A program made the translations under genes and the position numbers. Below are positions 1-6,854 of a stretch of DNA of 8,179 bases, in pieces; positions within the stretch are counted from its first letter, which is position 1; each line of letters starts with the position of its first letter. The DNA comes from JBCCFX01 sp039029515. Its GTDB lineage: Bacteria; Planctomycetota; Phycisphaerae; Phycisphaerales; SM1A02. The stretch is from NCBI GenBank assembly GCA_039029515.1, contig JBCCFX010000180.1, positions 1 through 8,179 of the forward strand, read 5' to 3'. A model generated the notes under the pieces. That model made no database searches, was not told the DNA's origin, and saw only the letters and a program-made list of their open reading frames with translations.

Positions 1-34
1 CCGGTCGCAGCGACCTGAGTCTCTGGAGTCTCAC

Positions 35-841
35 ATGGCCAAGTTCTGGTCGATCATCGCAATTCTCGGCGTACTGGCTGCGAGCTTCGCGTTCCTGAAG
101 TCATCGCCCTCGAGCACGACCGTGCAGTCCATGGCGAACGAAGCACCACTTCGCCCGGTGAATCCGAGCGGTTTCGGCGCGCGCGGCAACGACACCAACG
201 ATGATGCTGTCGTCAGCGCTCGGACCGACGATGACGCACCCGCGACGCTCGATGAATTGCTCGCGATCGATGATGACTCGGATGACGACTTCTCGACGCC
301 TGTCGTCCCCGAAGGCCATGTCAACACCGGTATGCCGCACGCGACCGGCGGCGGTGAAACGCCGTGGGAATCGCTCGCGCGTGAATTCCAGATCGATCTC
401 GACAAGGCGATGGGCGACGACGATCAGGATCCGGGTTCCGGTACCGAAGACGATCCCCGGCGTTTGAGCTGGGACTTGCTCATGGCTGCGTCGGAGACGT
501 TCAAGCCACGTGACGGCCAGGAAGATCTGCCGGACAACATTCTGTCGCTGGACGACCAGATCGTGCGCCTCAGTGGGTACTACCTGCTGCCGATGGCGGG
601 CGACGAGTTCGACGAAGTGCTGATGATGCGCAACATGTGGGATGGGTGCTGCATCGGCGTGCCGCCGTCGGCGTTTTCAGCGGTCCTCGTGAAGTTGGAT
701 GAGCCGATTCGACGGGGCAAGATGTGGGCGATGAATGTCGGCACCGTCGAAGGCCGGATGGTCATCGATCCGATCGTCGACCGCGGCTGGATTCTTTCGC
801 TGTACGTCATCGAAGAAGGTGGTCTCGAGACCGAAGGGTGA
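35..841 (+). CDS. Membrane-anchored protein with C-terminal DUF3299-like domain (first paralogue)
   Basis: 268 residues. Residues 4-21 form one hydrophobic segment right after the start (MAKFWSIIAILGVLAASFAF), so the protein is probably anchored in the inner membrane or exported. A long, low-complexity acidic linker follows (residues ~50-145, with runs such as DDDSDDDF and GDDDQDPG). The folded domain is at ~170-262: a DQIVRLSGYYLLP strand, then WDGCCIGVPPS (202-212), then VxGRMVIDP and a closing ILSLYVIEE strand. The order 'GY.LP - C-I-x-V-PP - L' resembles DUF3299, a family of unknown biochemistry often found near ABC transporters; here a Cys-Cys pair replaces the usual single Cys and His. 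Start: GGAG at 25-28, six bases before ATG 35. A TGA at 16-18 would end an upstream in-frame gene tail (five residues visible). It is followed after one base by a paralogue and then by a His-rich permease, so it probably serves that transporter. The function is not known; the domain assignment is from memory of the family pattern. Confidence 0.8.
   Translation: MAKFWSIIAILGVLAASFAFLKSSPSSTTVQSMANEAPLRPVNPSGFGARGNDTNDDAVVSARTDDDAPATLDELLAIDDDSDDDFSTPVVPEGHVNTGMPHATGGGETPWESLAREFQIDLDKAMGDDDQDPGSGTEDDPRRLSWDLLMAASETFKPRDGQEDLPDNILSLDDQIVRLSGYYLLPMAGDEFDEVLMMRNMWDGCCIGVPPSAFSAVLVKLDEPIRRGKMWAMNVGTVEGRMVIDPIVDRGWILSLYVIEEGGLETEG
833..838 (+). promoter_or_regulatory. Ribosome binding site that decides the GTG start at 843
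   Basis: GAAGGG lies four bases upstream of GTG 843 and runs right up to the stop codon of the preceding gene (839-841). The overlap of stop, ribosome site and next start implies translational coupling of the two DUF3299-like genes. Confidence 0.55.
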
Positions 842-842
842 C

Positions 843-1616
843 GTGAAGGCATTCTGGGTTGTCATCGCGTTGCTTCTCATCAGTGCCGGCGCCATGCTCA
901 CGCAGCGTGGCGATGATGCGTCGACCGACGCGATACGCGTCGCGACGACGGAGACGCCCGCGCGATTTGCCCTGCCGACGCCGACACCGCCCGATACGAC
1001 TCGGACACCGGCACCCAACGCGTCGATCACAACCGACGACTACAGTTCAATGGATGACGATGCCGCATTCAAGGACGAGCCACCACCAATCACGGCATTC
1101 TCCGCGTTCGTCAATCCGAAGCACACTGCGGAGCATGAGACGGAGCAATACTCGCTCAATGGCGCGCTGACTTTTGATGTCCCGCCACCGAACGCGGTCA
1201 TTCACGGTGGCGATGGTTCGCAGGCCGATCCCTACATCATCGACTTTGACGTCCTTGGCACTGCGTATCACACGTATCGACCGGCTGATGATGTGTACGA
1301 GATGCCTGACCTTGTGACCGGCATCGATGGATCGTGGGTCATCCTGACCGGCTACCACATCTTTCCTGCCGCCATGCCGGAGATCCCTGAACTCCTCATT
1401 ACTAAGACAGAGTGGGACGGATGCTGTATCGGCCTGCCGCCCTCGCCCTACGATGGTGTGGAAGTTCGCCTGGCGGCTGCGGTCAGTCCATTGCTGCTTC
1501 GCAGCGGTCCCATTGCAACCGTTTCGGGCCGCCTGAAGATTGACCCGTACCTGCATGATCAATGGCTACTATCGTTGTACATCATCGAAGATGCTCAGAT
1601 CGTTCCGGAACTCTGA
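843..1616 (+). CDS. Membrane-anchored protein with C-terminal DUF3299-like domain (second paralogue, GTG start)
   Basis: 257 residues from GTG 843. The N-terminus MKAFWVVIALLLISAG matches the layout of the first paralogue (MAKFW...), giving one membrane segment at ~4-19. A Pro/Thr-rich then Asp-rich linker (~40-75) follows. Residues ~105-165 look folded and have no clear counterpart in the first paralogue (NGALTFDVPPPN, DGSQADPYIIDFDVLG). The C-terminal domain (~160-251) repeats the shared core: SWVILTGYHIFP, WDGCCIGLPPS (191-201), VSGRLKIDP and WLLSLYIIEDA. The GTG is preferred over ATG 735 because 735 would lie deep inside the previous gene and would bury the membrane segment behind about 36 residues of shadow sequence. 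The spacing to the previous stop is one base, so translation is likely coupled. The role is inferred only from context, as an accessory protein to the downstream permease; DUF3299 membership is likely but not certain. Confidence 0.8.
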   Translation: MKAFWVVIALLLISAGAMLTQRGDDASTDAIRVATTETPARFALPTPTPPDTTRTPAPNASITTDDYSSMDDDAAFKDEPPPITAFSAFVNPKHTAEHETEQYSLNGALTFDVPPPNAVIHGGDGSQADPYIIDFDVLGTAYHTYRPADDVYEMPDLVTGIDGSWVILTGYHIFPAAMPEIPELLITKTEWDGCCIGLPPSPYDGVEVRLAAAVSPLLLRSGPIATVSGRLKIDPYLHDQWLLSLYIIEDAQIVPEL

Positions 1617-1650
1617 CCTGACCTCGACGCGCTCTCGGAGAGTTTGAATC

Positions 1651-3219
1651 ATGGCCATCAATGACATGACCATCATCGGTCGCAGCCTCAAGTCCCGATT
1701 GTTCTCGACGACCACAACCGTGCTGATGGTTGCGGTGTCCGTCGCCATGATGCTCGTGCTGCTCACGATGCGTGATGCTGGATACAAGGCGTTTGAACGC
1801 GGCAGCGGCAACATGCATCTGCTCGTCAGCCGCGATGCGAGCCCGCTCGTGTCGGTGCTCAATGGCGTGTTCTACGCGAACCCGCCGCGCAATCCGATTG
1901 AGTGGGCGAAGTACGAAGAGATCGCGAACAAGTTCCCACTGGAATACGCAATTCCGATTCAGCAGGGTGACAGCTACAGCGGGTTTCCGGTGCTGAGCAC
2001 GATGCCCGAATTCTGGACGGCGTACAGTCCGCATCAACAACCGGGCATGACGTGGACGTGGGCGGAAGGTCGCGGCTTTACGCAGGCCTACGAAGTGGTA
2101 CTCGGTGCGGAAGTTGCTCGTGCGACTGGCCTCCAACTTGGTCAGGAGATCTTCATCACGCACGGCATCGGCAGTTCGGACACGGACCGCATTGTTCCAC
2201 CGGCGAAGGACAGTCACGATCACGGCCACGACCATCACAATCACGGCCATGACGACCACGGCCATGACGACCATGATCATGCGCACGATGACCACGATCA
2301 CGGCCATGACGACCATGATCACGCGCATGATGACCACGATCACGGACACGACGACCATGATCACGCGCATGATGACCACGATCACGGCCATGACGACCAT
2401 GATCACGCGCACGATGATCACGACCACGGCCATGGACACGGACACGGACACGGACATCACCATCACGACGGTGAGCACGTCCACGATGAGTTCCCCTGCA
2501 AGATCGTGGGCATTCTTGAAACAACCGGCGGCCCGCACGACCGTGCCGTCTTCACCCATCTCGACACGATCTGGGTCATGCACGCTCACGACCGCCAACT
2601 GGCCGAAGACCCGCGGGCGGGCATTGCAACCCTCGACGATCTCATCGAAGAAGATCGCCTGATTACCGGTATCTATCTTCGCGTGCTGGGCCGTGAAGGC
2701 AGCGTGCTGTCCGTTGGTATGCAGCCCGTCTTTGATGCGTTGCGTCGTGATACATCGATCACCGTGGCGGAACCCGGCAACCAGGTCGGTGCCCTCTTCC
2801 GCATCATCTCGAACATTGATGACATCTTCCTTGGCATGGCCGCAGTGGTGCTTGTTTCAAGTGCATTCGCCATCATGCTGGCGCTGTACAACTCGATGGC
2901 CAGTCGACGCCGACAGATCGCGGTCCTTCGCGTGCTGGGTTCAAGTCGACCGAAGATCTTCGGGCTCGTCGTGACGGAGTCTGCGATCATCGGACTGCTC
3001 GGCGCCGCCGCCGGCATCATTCTGGCGCTGATCGGCGGTGGCTTGGTCGCCGCGATCATGAAGAGTCGACTCGGACTGGTGATCTCACCGGAACTTGATC
3101 CGACCATTACGTTGACTGTCGCGGTCGGCACGGTGCTGCTCGCCGCGCTCGCAGGCATCTTGCCCGCAATCGTGGCGTATCGCACCTCAGTGGCACGACA
3201 TCTGAAACCAATTGCCTGA
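1651..3219 (+). CDS. ABC transporter permease (FtsX/MacB type) with a large His-rich extracytoplasmic insertion
   Basis: 522 residues. Topology is typical of FtsX/MacB/LolC permeases: TM1 at ~19-42, a large extracytoplasmic domain to ~385, then TM2 ~393-413, TM3 ~445-470 and TM4 ~485-510. The cytoplasmic coupling segment is clear (RRRQIAVLRVLGSSRPKIF, 419-437), matching the 'R-R-EIA-LR-LG' signature that contacts an ATPase. The unusual part is residues 189-278: 42 of 90 residues are His, mostly in DHDHAHDDHDHGHD units, ending in GHGHGHGHHHH. On this topology the loop faces the periplasm and would bind divalent metal such as Zn, Cu or Ni (inference). MacB-type permeases move substrates by mechanotransmission rather than through a channel, so the metal may be a sensed ligand or be passed to a partner. 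Ribosome site GGAGAG at 1637-1642, eight bases before the ATG. The two DUF3299-like genes precede it on the same strand. No cognate ATPase is in the window. Permease fold: high confidence; metal role: moderate. Confidence 0.9.
   Translation: MAINDMTIIGRSLKSRLFSTTTTVLMVAVSVAMMLVLLTMRDAGYKAFERGSGNMHLLVSRDASPLVSVLNGVFYANPPRNPIEWAKYEEIANKFPLEYAIPIQQGDSYSGFPVLSTMPEFWTAYSPHQQPGMTWTWAEGRGFTQAYEVVLGAEVARATGLQLGQEIFITHGIGSSDTDRIVPPAKDSHDHGHDHHNHGHDDHGHDDHDHAHDDHDHGHDDHDHAHDDHDHGHDDHDHAHDDHDHGHDDHDHAHDDHDHGHGHGHGHGHHHHDGEHVHDEFPCKIVGILETTGGPHDRAVFTHLDTIWVMHAHDRQLAEDPRAGIATLDDLIEEDRLITGIYLRVLGREGSVLSVGMQPVFDALRRDTSITVAEPGNQVGALFRIISNIDDIFLGMAAVVLVSSAFAIMLALYNSMASRRRQIAVLRVLGSSRPKIFGLVVTESAIIGLLGAAAGIILALIGGGLVAAIMKSRLGLVISPELDPTITLTVAVGTVLLAALAGILPAIVAYRTSVARHLKPIA
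2269..2433 (+). repeat. 42-bp tandem repeat encoding DHDHAHDDHDHGHD, about four copies
   Basis: Units begin at 2269, 2311, 2353 and 2395 (the last is 39 bp). Neighbouring units differ at two to four bases, and every difference I found is a synonymous third position (CAT/CAC, GAT/GAC, GGC/GGA), so all units encode the same peptide. It lies in frame inside the permease; the His-rich tract extends on both sides (2215-2484) with less regular units. Confidence 0.95.
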
Positions 3220-3239
3220 TTGACGACAAGAACAGTCGG

Positions 3240-3941
3240 TTAGGCGAAAGCGCCATGCATGCGCACTTCATTGATGCGCGATTGCATGTACTGGCCCGGA
3301 CAGATTGTCGGCGCCCATTCGCGGTGCGTGCGCACCCGTGATTCCGGCACACGATACGTTTGCGCAATTGCCGCGACTTGTCGACGTACACCGTCCACTT
3401 GTGCGTCGGTCGGTGGATGCACATCAAGATTGCCCAGCGCGAGAATGCCAACGTTGCCCGCATTGTGATGCTTGACGTGCGCGCCCTGGTATTGAATCGG
3501 CCGACATGCCCAGACGGTACCCGCGCGATCAACCGCGTAGTGATACCCGATGTCGCCCCAGCCACGGCCGCGATGTCCGAGTCGAATACGTTCGAGCCGA
3601 GACCGCGCCGCCTCGGCATCATCGCGCGTGAACGGCGTCATGCCATCGTGATGAATCGTGATGTACGTGATCGGCGCCATCGTGTTCATAAGCGCCGGCA
3701 CCGGCGGCCCCTCAGCCCATCGATCCCGCGCCATCAGGCCCGAGGTAACCGGCCGACGGGGATCGACTCGACGGTCGTCCCGCCCCGCCGCCCCGCCCCA
3801 CGCAGGCACGGGAATATTCGGCCGAGTCGAGGCACATCCGCCGAGCGCCAGTGCGAGGCCGGCGGCGAGCACCTGCCGGCGGGTCGTGCCGCTTGATTCG
3901 CCCTGCTCCATCGAGACGGTCGCGTTGGTTCGGTCGTGCAT
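3240..3941 (-). CDS. N-acetylmuramoyl-L-alanine amidase (Amidase_2/PGRP fold), Tat-type lipoprotein
   Basis: 233 residues. It should cut the amide bond between N-acetylmuramic acid and L-alanine of peptidoglycan, working outside the cytoplasm. The amidase domain spans ~88-225: ITYITIHHDG with a zinc-ligand His at 97/98, GDIGYHYAV (129-137; Tyr133 matches the catalytic Tyr of T7 lysozyme), HHNAGNVGI (158-166), and THREWAPTICPG with His206 and Cys214. The eight-residue His-Cys spacing equals that of T7 lysozyme's zinc site (H122/C130), so the full zinc triad seems intact. The N-terminus has a twin-arginine pair (TTRRQVLAAG, RR 21-22) and a lipobox (LGGC, Cys36), predicting a lipid-anchored, Tat-exported protein. 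The start is supported by GAGGGAAG at 3948-3955, six bases upstream; Met11 is a possible alternative. Convergent with the permease (20 bases between stops) and divergent from the cystathionine synthase gene. Likely a wall-recycling or remodelling enzyme; substrate preference is unknown. Confidence 0.9.
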   Translation of the reverse strand: MHDRTNATVSMEQGESSGTTRRQVLAAGLALALGGCASTRPNIPVPAWGGAAGRDDRRVDPRRPVTSGLMARDRWAEGPPVPALMNTMAPITYITIHHDGMTPFTRDDAEAARSRLERIRLGHRGRGWGDIGYHYAVDRAGTVWACRPIQYQGAHVKHHNAGNVGILALGNLDVHPPTDAQVDGVRRQVAAIAQTYRVPESRVRTHREWAPTICPGQYMQSRINEVRMHGAFA

Positions 3942-4012
3942 GTCGGGCTTCCCTCGGGTCAGATTCGTCTCCCTTCAGATCGGCAAAGCACTGTCTCGCG
4001 CTACACGAATGG

Positions 4013-4033
4013 CCGATGCTGGCAGGGCATCGG
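4013..4033. promoter_or_regulatory. Inverted repeat in the divergent intergenic region
   Basis: CCGATGC (4013-4019) and GCATCGG (4027-4033) form a perfect 7-bp stem with a 7-base loop. It lies between the divergent amidase and cystathionine synthase genes, about 85 bases before the latter's start. It could be an operator half-site pair or a leader hairpin. I see no convincing -35/-10 pair, and nothing that matches a SAM or SAH riboswitch. Just downstream is a perfect 8-bp tandem duplication, CCGGCAAC twice (4063-4078). Confidence 0.3.
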
Positions 4034-4106
4034 AGCACCGCTACCATAGATCAGATCGAGAGCCGGCAACCCGGCAACCACTCGATGCCGAAATGCATGC
4101 CGCGAC

Positions 4107-4112
4107 AGGGAG
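4107..4112 (+). promoter_or_regulatory. Ribosome binding site choosing between two adjacent ATGs
   Basis: AGGGAG is four bases before ATG 4117 and seven bases before ATG 4120. The second spacing is more usual, so 4120 is taken as the start; using 4117 would add only one Met. Confidence 0.5.
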
Positions 4113-4119
4113 CTGGATG

Positions 4120-5502
4120 ATGAATACCGCCGATTCCGTCATTGATCTGATTGGCAACACGCCGCTGGTCAGACTGAACAAAGTCACTGACGACACGATG
4201 GCGACGGTGTACGCGAAGATGGAGAACCTCAATCCCGCCGGCTCCGTCAAGGATCGCATGGCGTGGAACATGGTTCGTCGCGCCGAAGAGGACGGCCTGA
4301 TCAAACCCGGCGACACGCTCGTCGAGAGCACGTCGGGGAACACCGGTCTCGGCCTTGCCATGGTCGCAGCGGTGCGCGGCTATCGCGCAATCTTCACGAT
4401 GCCTGACAAGATGAGCAAAGAGAAGATCGACATGCTCAAGGCGTACGGCGCGGACGTCATTATTACGCGCACGGACCTTGATCACGATCATCCCGAGAGC
4501 TACGTCATGGTCGCGAAACGCATCGCCGAGGAAACGCCCGGCGGCTTCTACACCGACCAGTACTACAACATGAAGAATCCCGAAGCGCACTACCTGACCA
4601 CCGGTCCGGAAATCTGGCGCGACACCGACGGGAAGATCGACTGCCTTGTCGGTGGTATCGGCACCGGCGGAACGATCTCTGGTGCGGGAAAGTACCTCAA
4701 GGAAAAGGCCGCGGAAGCCGGACGTGAGATGCGCGTCGTCTGTCCCGACCCGAAGGGCAGTATTTATCACGACATGTTCTATAAGGGCACGCACGAAGAA
4801 CCGAGCATCTACCGCGTTGAAGGCATCGGTCATGACTTCATGGTCGGCACGCTCGACTTCTCCGTCATCGACGATGTGCGCGAGATCGAAGACCGCGATT
4901 CATTCCTCATGGCGCGACGACTCTGCCGTGAAGAAGGCATTTTCTCGGGCGGATCCACCGGGACCGCAGTCTACGGCGCAGTGCAAGTCGCGAAAGAACT
5001 TGGTCCCGGCAAGATCGTGGTTGTCATCATCTGTGACAACGGCGACCGCTATCTGAGCAAGTGCTTCAACGATGAGTGGATGAAGGACATGGGCTATCTC
5101 GCGCACAAATCCATGCTCGGCACGGTACGTGAAGTCGTGCAGGCCAAGGGCGGCTCTGATGTGGAGTTCGCATCGTGCGACGATTCGTTCGAGAGTGTCG
5201 TGCAGCGCATGGGTCAGCTCGGGATCTCCCAGATGCCGGTCCGACCTGCAAACGGCGGTTCATTCATGATGATTCATGAGGCGGACATTCTGCATTCGCT
5301 CGTCTCGGGCGAGTGCAAACCGAACGATGCGATCAGCCACGCGGTCAAACCACTCGAAGGCCAGGTCAGCATTGATGCACCGCTTGCGCGCGTTCAGGAT
5401 GTCTTTGATGCCAACAACGTCGCCGTGGTGATGGACGACGAACAGATCACGTCCGTGCTCAGCAAGATTGACCTCGTCGAGTATCTCGCGAATCAGAACT
5501 GA
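4120..5502 (+). CDS. Cystathionine beta-synthase / cysteine synthase family PLP enzyme with CBS-domain pair
   Basis: 460 residues, the usual length of bacterial cystathionine beta-synthases lacking the haem domain. It should join homocysteine and serine (or use O-acetylserine and sulfide) in the cytoplasm. Fold-type II PLP landmarks: substrate-loop start IGNTPLVRL; PLP lysine in NPAGSVKDR (Lys44); substrate loop ESTSGNTG (SGNTG 72-76); phosphate-binding GIGTGGT (GTGGT 181-185); VEGIGHDF (233-240), typical of CBS-like enzymes; FSGGSTG (275-281); DNGDRYLS (306-313) followed by FNDEWM. The C-terminal ~125 residues (about 333-458) form two CBS modules, which in human CBS bind S-adenosylmethionine and regulate activity. 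An oddity: the position normally Ser/Thr before the Gly of the D-S/T-G-xRY motif, which contacts the PLP ring nitrogen, is Asn here. Assignment to cystathionine beta-synthase rather than cysteine synthase rests on the CBS pair and the FNDEWM region; no cystathionine lyase gene is nearby to confirm it. Convergent with the next gene, three bases between stops. Confidence 0.9.
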   Translation: MNTADSVIDLIGNTPLVRLNKVTDDTMATVYAKMENLNPAGSVKDRMAWNMVRRAEEDGLIKPGDTLVESTSGNTGLGLAMVAAVRGYRAIFTMPDKMSKEKIDMLKAYGADVIITRTDLDHDHPESYVMVAKRIAEETPGGFYTDQYYNMKNPEAHYLTTGPEIWRDTDGKIDCLVGGIGTGGTISGAGKYLKEKAAEAGREMRVVCPDPKGSIYHDMFYKGTHEEPSIYRVEGIGHDFMVGTLDFSVIDDVREIEDRDSFLMARRLCREEGIFSGGSTGTAVYGAVQVAKELGPGKIVVVIICDNGDRYLSKCFNDEWMKDMGYLAHKSMLGTVREVVQAKGGSDVEFASCDDSFESVVQRMGQLGISQMPVRPANGGSFMMIHEADILHSLVSGECKPNDAISHAVKPLEGQVSIDAPLARVQDVFDANNVAVVMDDEQITSVLSKIDLVEYLANQN

Positions 5503-5505
5503 TGA

Positions 5506-6852
5506 TCAATCGTCGCTCGCAGCGGGCATCAAGAGTTCTTCAAGCCCGACCTGCAATTGCGCATCGTCAGCCGCGGAGATCACGTAGAACCACGGCGCGA
5601 ACTGACTGTTCATGAATACGGCACGCTCGCGCGCTGACTGCATCGTCTCGCGCCATGCCTGCACTTGTTGTTCATGGCCATCGAGAATCCGCTGCTGGAC
5701 CTCTTCCGGCAGATCCTCCGGGATACGCGGCTGTTCCGGTCGATCCGGAAGCAATGAATCGTCGAATTCTGCGGTCAACATCACGAATCGATTTGCCACA
5801 CCGGCTGCGACTGCGGCGTCGCCATCGCGTTCCCGGCTGACGTCCTCCGCGCTGCCATACAAGACCTCACCGAACCGAACGACGTATCGAATACCTTCGT
5901 TCGTGCCGATCGCGATCTCCCCTTCGTTCGCAAGCAATCGCCCTTCCTGCGTGAAGAAGAAGCCGCGCGATTGCAGTTGCATGCCAAGCTGCGGCGTCAC
6001 ATCGAAGTCCGCATTGTTGCGTAGACTCTCGATGACGGCATCAGGTTTGGGGCGAATACCGGTGATGGTCATGCGGACGAGCGAGCTCGTCAGCCGGTCC
6101 ACGACCGTTCGGTTGACGGCGCGATCATCTGGCGCATCCACGATGAACCACTGTTCATCGGCATCGCGTCGAAGCTGGATCACGCCCGAATCGTTGATGC
6201 CACCGGATTGCTCATCGATGGCATAGTCACGAATATCGATCTCGCGCAACTCGGGGGAACCAACGCTGATGATGTCGGTTTCGATCCAGTCCGCGAAGCG
6301 CGTCGAGAACTGCACGTCTGCTTCGACGGCGTAGACGCGCTTCTGCTCAGGCAGGCGGACGTAACGCATTCCAGGCTTGTCGGGAACGGGACCGCCGAGC
6401 ACGTAATCCGCAAGCAACGTGCCCGCGGCATCGCGCAGCGTCACACGTGTCCCTCGGCCACTCAGCGTGCGCGCGGTGACATCCATCGGGTCAATGACGC
6501 TCAGCGTTTCATGATCCTGTATTCGATCAGTCTGGAAGACATCCTTGCGCAGACCAACGAGTGTTCCCGCGGCATCGGCAAGGCGCTCCGCGGCGTCAGC
6601 TGGATAGTCGTAATGGGAGGGAATCGTCCAGATGCCATTTCGCTGCACCACGTTGAAGATCTTCGCCGCACCGTTGTCGGCATCGAACTCCACGACTTCC
6701 AATTCAGCCGCAGCCAACGGATCCGTAAACGATGGATAGAACAGCTCGCCGACATCATCGAAGGCGCTGAGCTCGACAGGTTTCGGTCGTGTGAACCACG
6801 TGGCTCCCGCAAGGAGCCCGGCGATCACAACGAGAATCAACGTACGCATCAT
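5506..6852 (-). CDS. DUF4340 domain protein, partner of a GldG-type ABC transporter
   Basis: 448 residues from ATG 6852. One N-terminal membrane segment (~4-20, TLILVVIAGLLAGATWF) with the rest outside the cytoplasm. DUF4340-type features: an NGIWTIPSHYDYPAD module with the conserved Trp (75) followed by a helix rich in Ala/Leu (~85-102), a DYVLGGPVPDKPG turn, RYVRLPEQKRVYAV (163-176) and FADWIETD (~186-193); a second, diverged half continues to ~330. In planctomycetes and others this family commonly closes operons encoding a GldA/GldF/GldG-like ABC transporter, and the preceding gene here fits that. Biochemical function is unknown. The upstream gene's stop overlaps ATG 6858 as ATGA; 6858 or 6849 are alternative starts, but GGAG at 6861-6864 is best spaced (8 bases) for 6852. 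Start choice is uncertain by two residues; the family call is fairly secure. Confidence 0.8.
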   Translation of the reverse strand: MMRTLILVVIAGLLAGATWFTRPKPVELSAFDDVGELFYPSFTDPLAAAELEVVEFDADNGAAKIFNVVQRNGIWTIPSHYDYPADAAERLADAAGTLVGLRKDVFQTDRIQDHETLSVIDPMDVTARTLSGRGTRVTLRDAAGTLLADYVLGGPVPDKPGMRYVRLPEQKRVYAVEADVQFSTRFADWIETDIISVGSPELREIDIRDYAIDEQSGGINDSGVIQLRRDADEQWFIVDAPDDRAVNRTVVDRLTSSLVRMTITGIRPKPDAVIESLRNNADFDVTPQLGMQLQSRGFFFTQEGRLLANEGEIAIGTNEGIRYVVRFGEVLYGSAEDVSRERDGDAAVAAGVANRFVMLTAEFDDSLLPDRPEQPRIPEDLPEEVQQRILDGHEQQVQAWRETMQSARERAVFMNSQFAPWFYVISAADDAQLQVGLEELLMPAASDD

Positions 6853-6854
6853 GG

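Noticed and set aside
735..842. ATG 735 as start of the second DUF3299-like protein
   Set aside because: It would overlap the previous gene by over 100 bases and displace the membrane segment from the N-terminus. GTG 843 has a ribosome site and a start matching the paralogue.
2215..2484. CRISPR-like array at the tandem repeat
   Set aside because: Units are contiguous without spacers, in frame, and encode a His-rich peptide within a permease.
1582..2598. Long minus-strand open frame (338 codons) with a Val/Ile/Met-rich, membrane-like stretch
   Set aside because: It is antisense to the permease. The hydrophobic stretch is simply the reverse complement of His (CAY) and Asp (GAY) codons, giving Met/Val and Ile/Val. 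The plus frame shows synonymous-only changes and family motifs.
3214..3245. Possible terminator between the convergent permease and amidase genes (GCCTGA/TTAGGC)
   Set aside because: The arms are imperfect, the loop is about 20 bases and no T-run follows; the CGAC/GTCG pair inside is only 4 bp.
3658..4116. N-terminal extension of the cystathionine synthase frame
   Set aside because: It runs antisense through the amidase gene, encodes Arg/Pro-rich shadow sequence, and family members begin near the SVIDLIGNTP segment.
4051..4833. 260-codon minus-strand frame opposite the cystathionine synthase
   Set aside because: No family features, and the opposite strand carries an unambiguous PLP enzyme; typical shadow frame in GC-rich DNA.
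5503..5508. TGATCA palindrome between the convergent stops as a terminator or operator
   Set aside because: Only 6 bp, and it is explained by adjacent opposite-strand stop codons.
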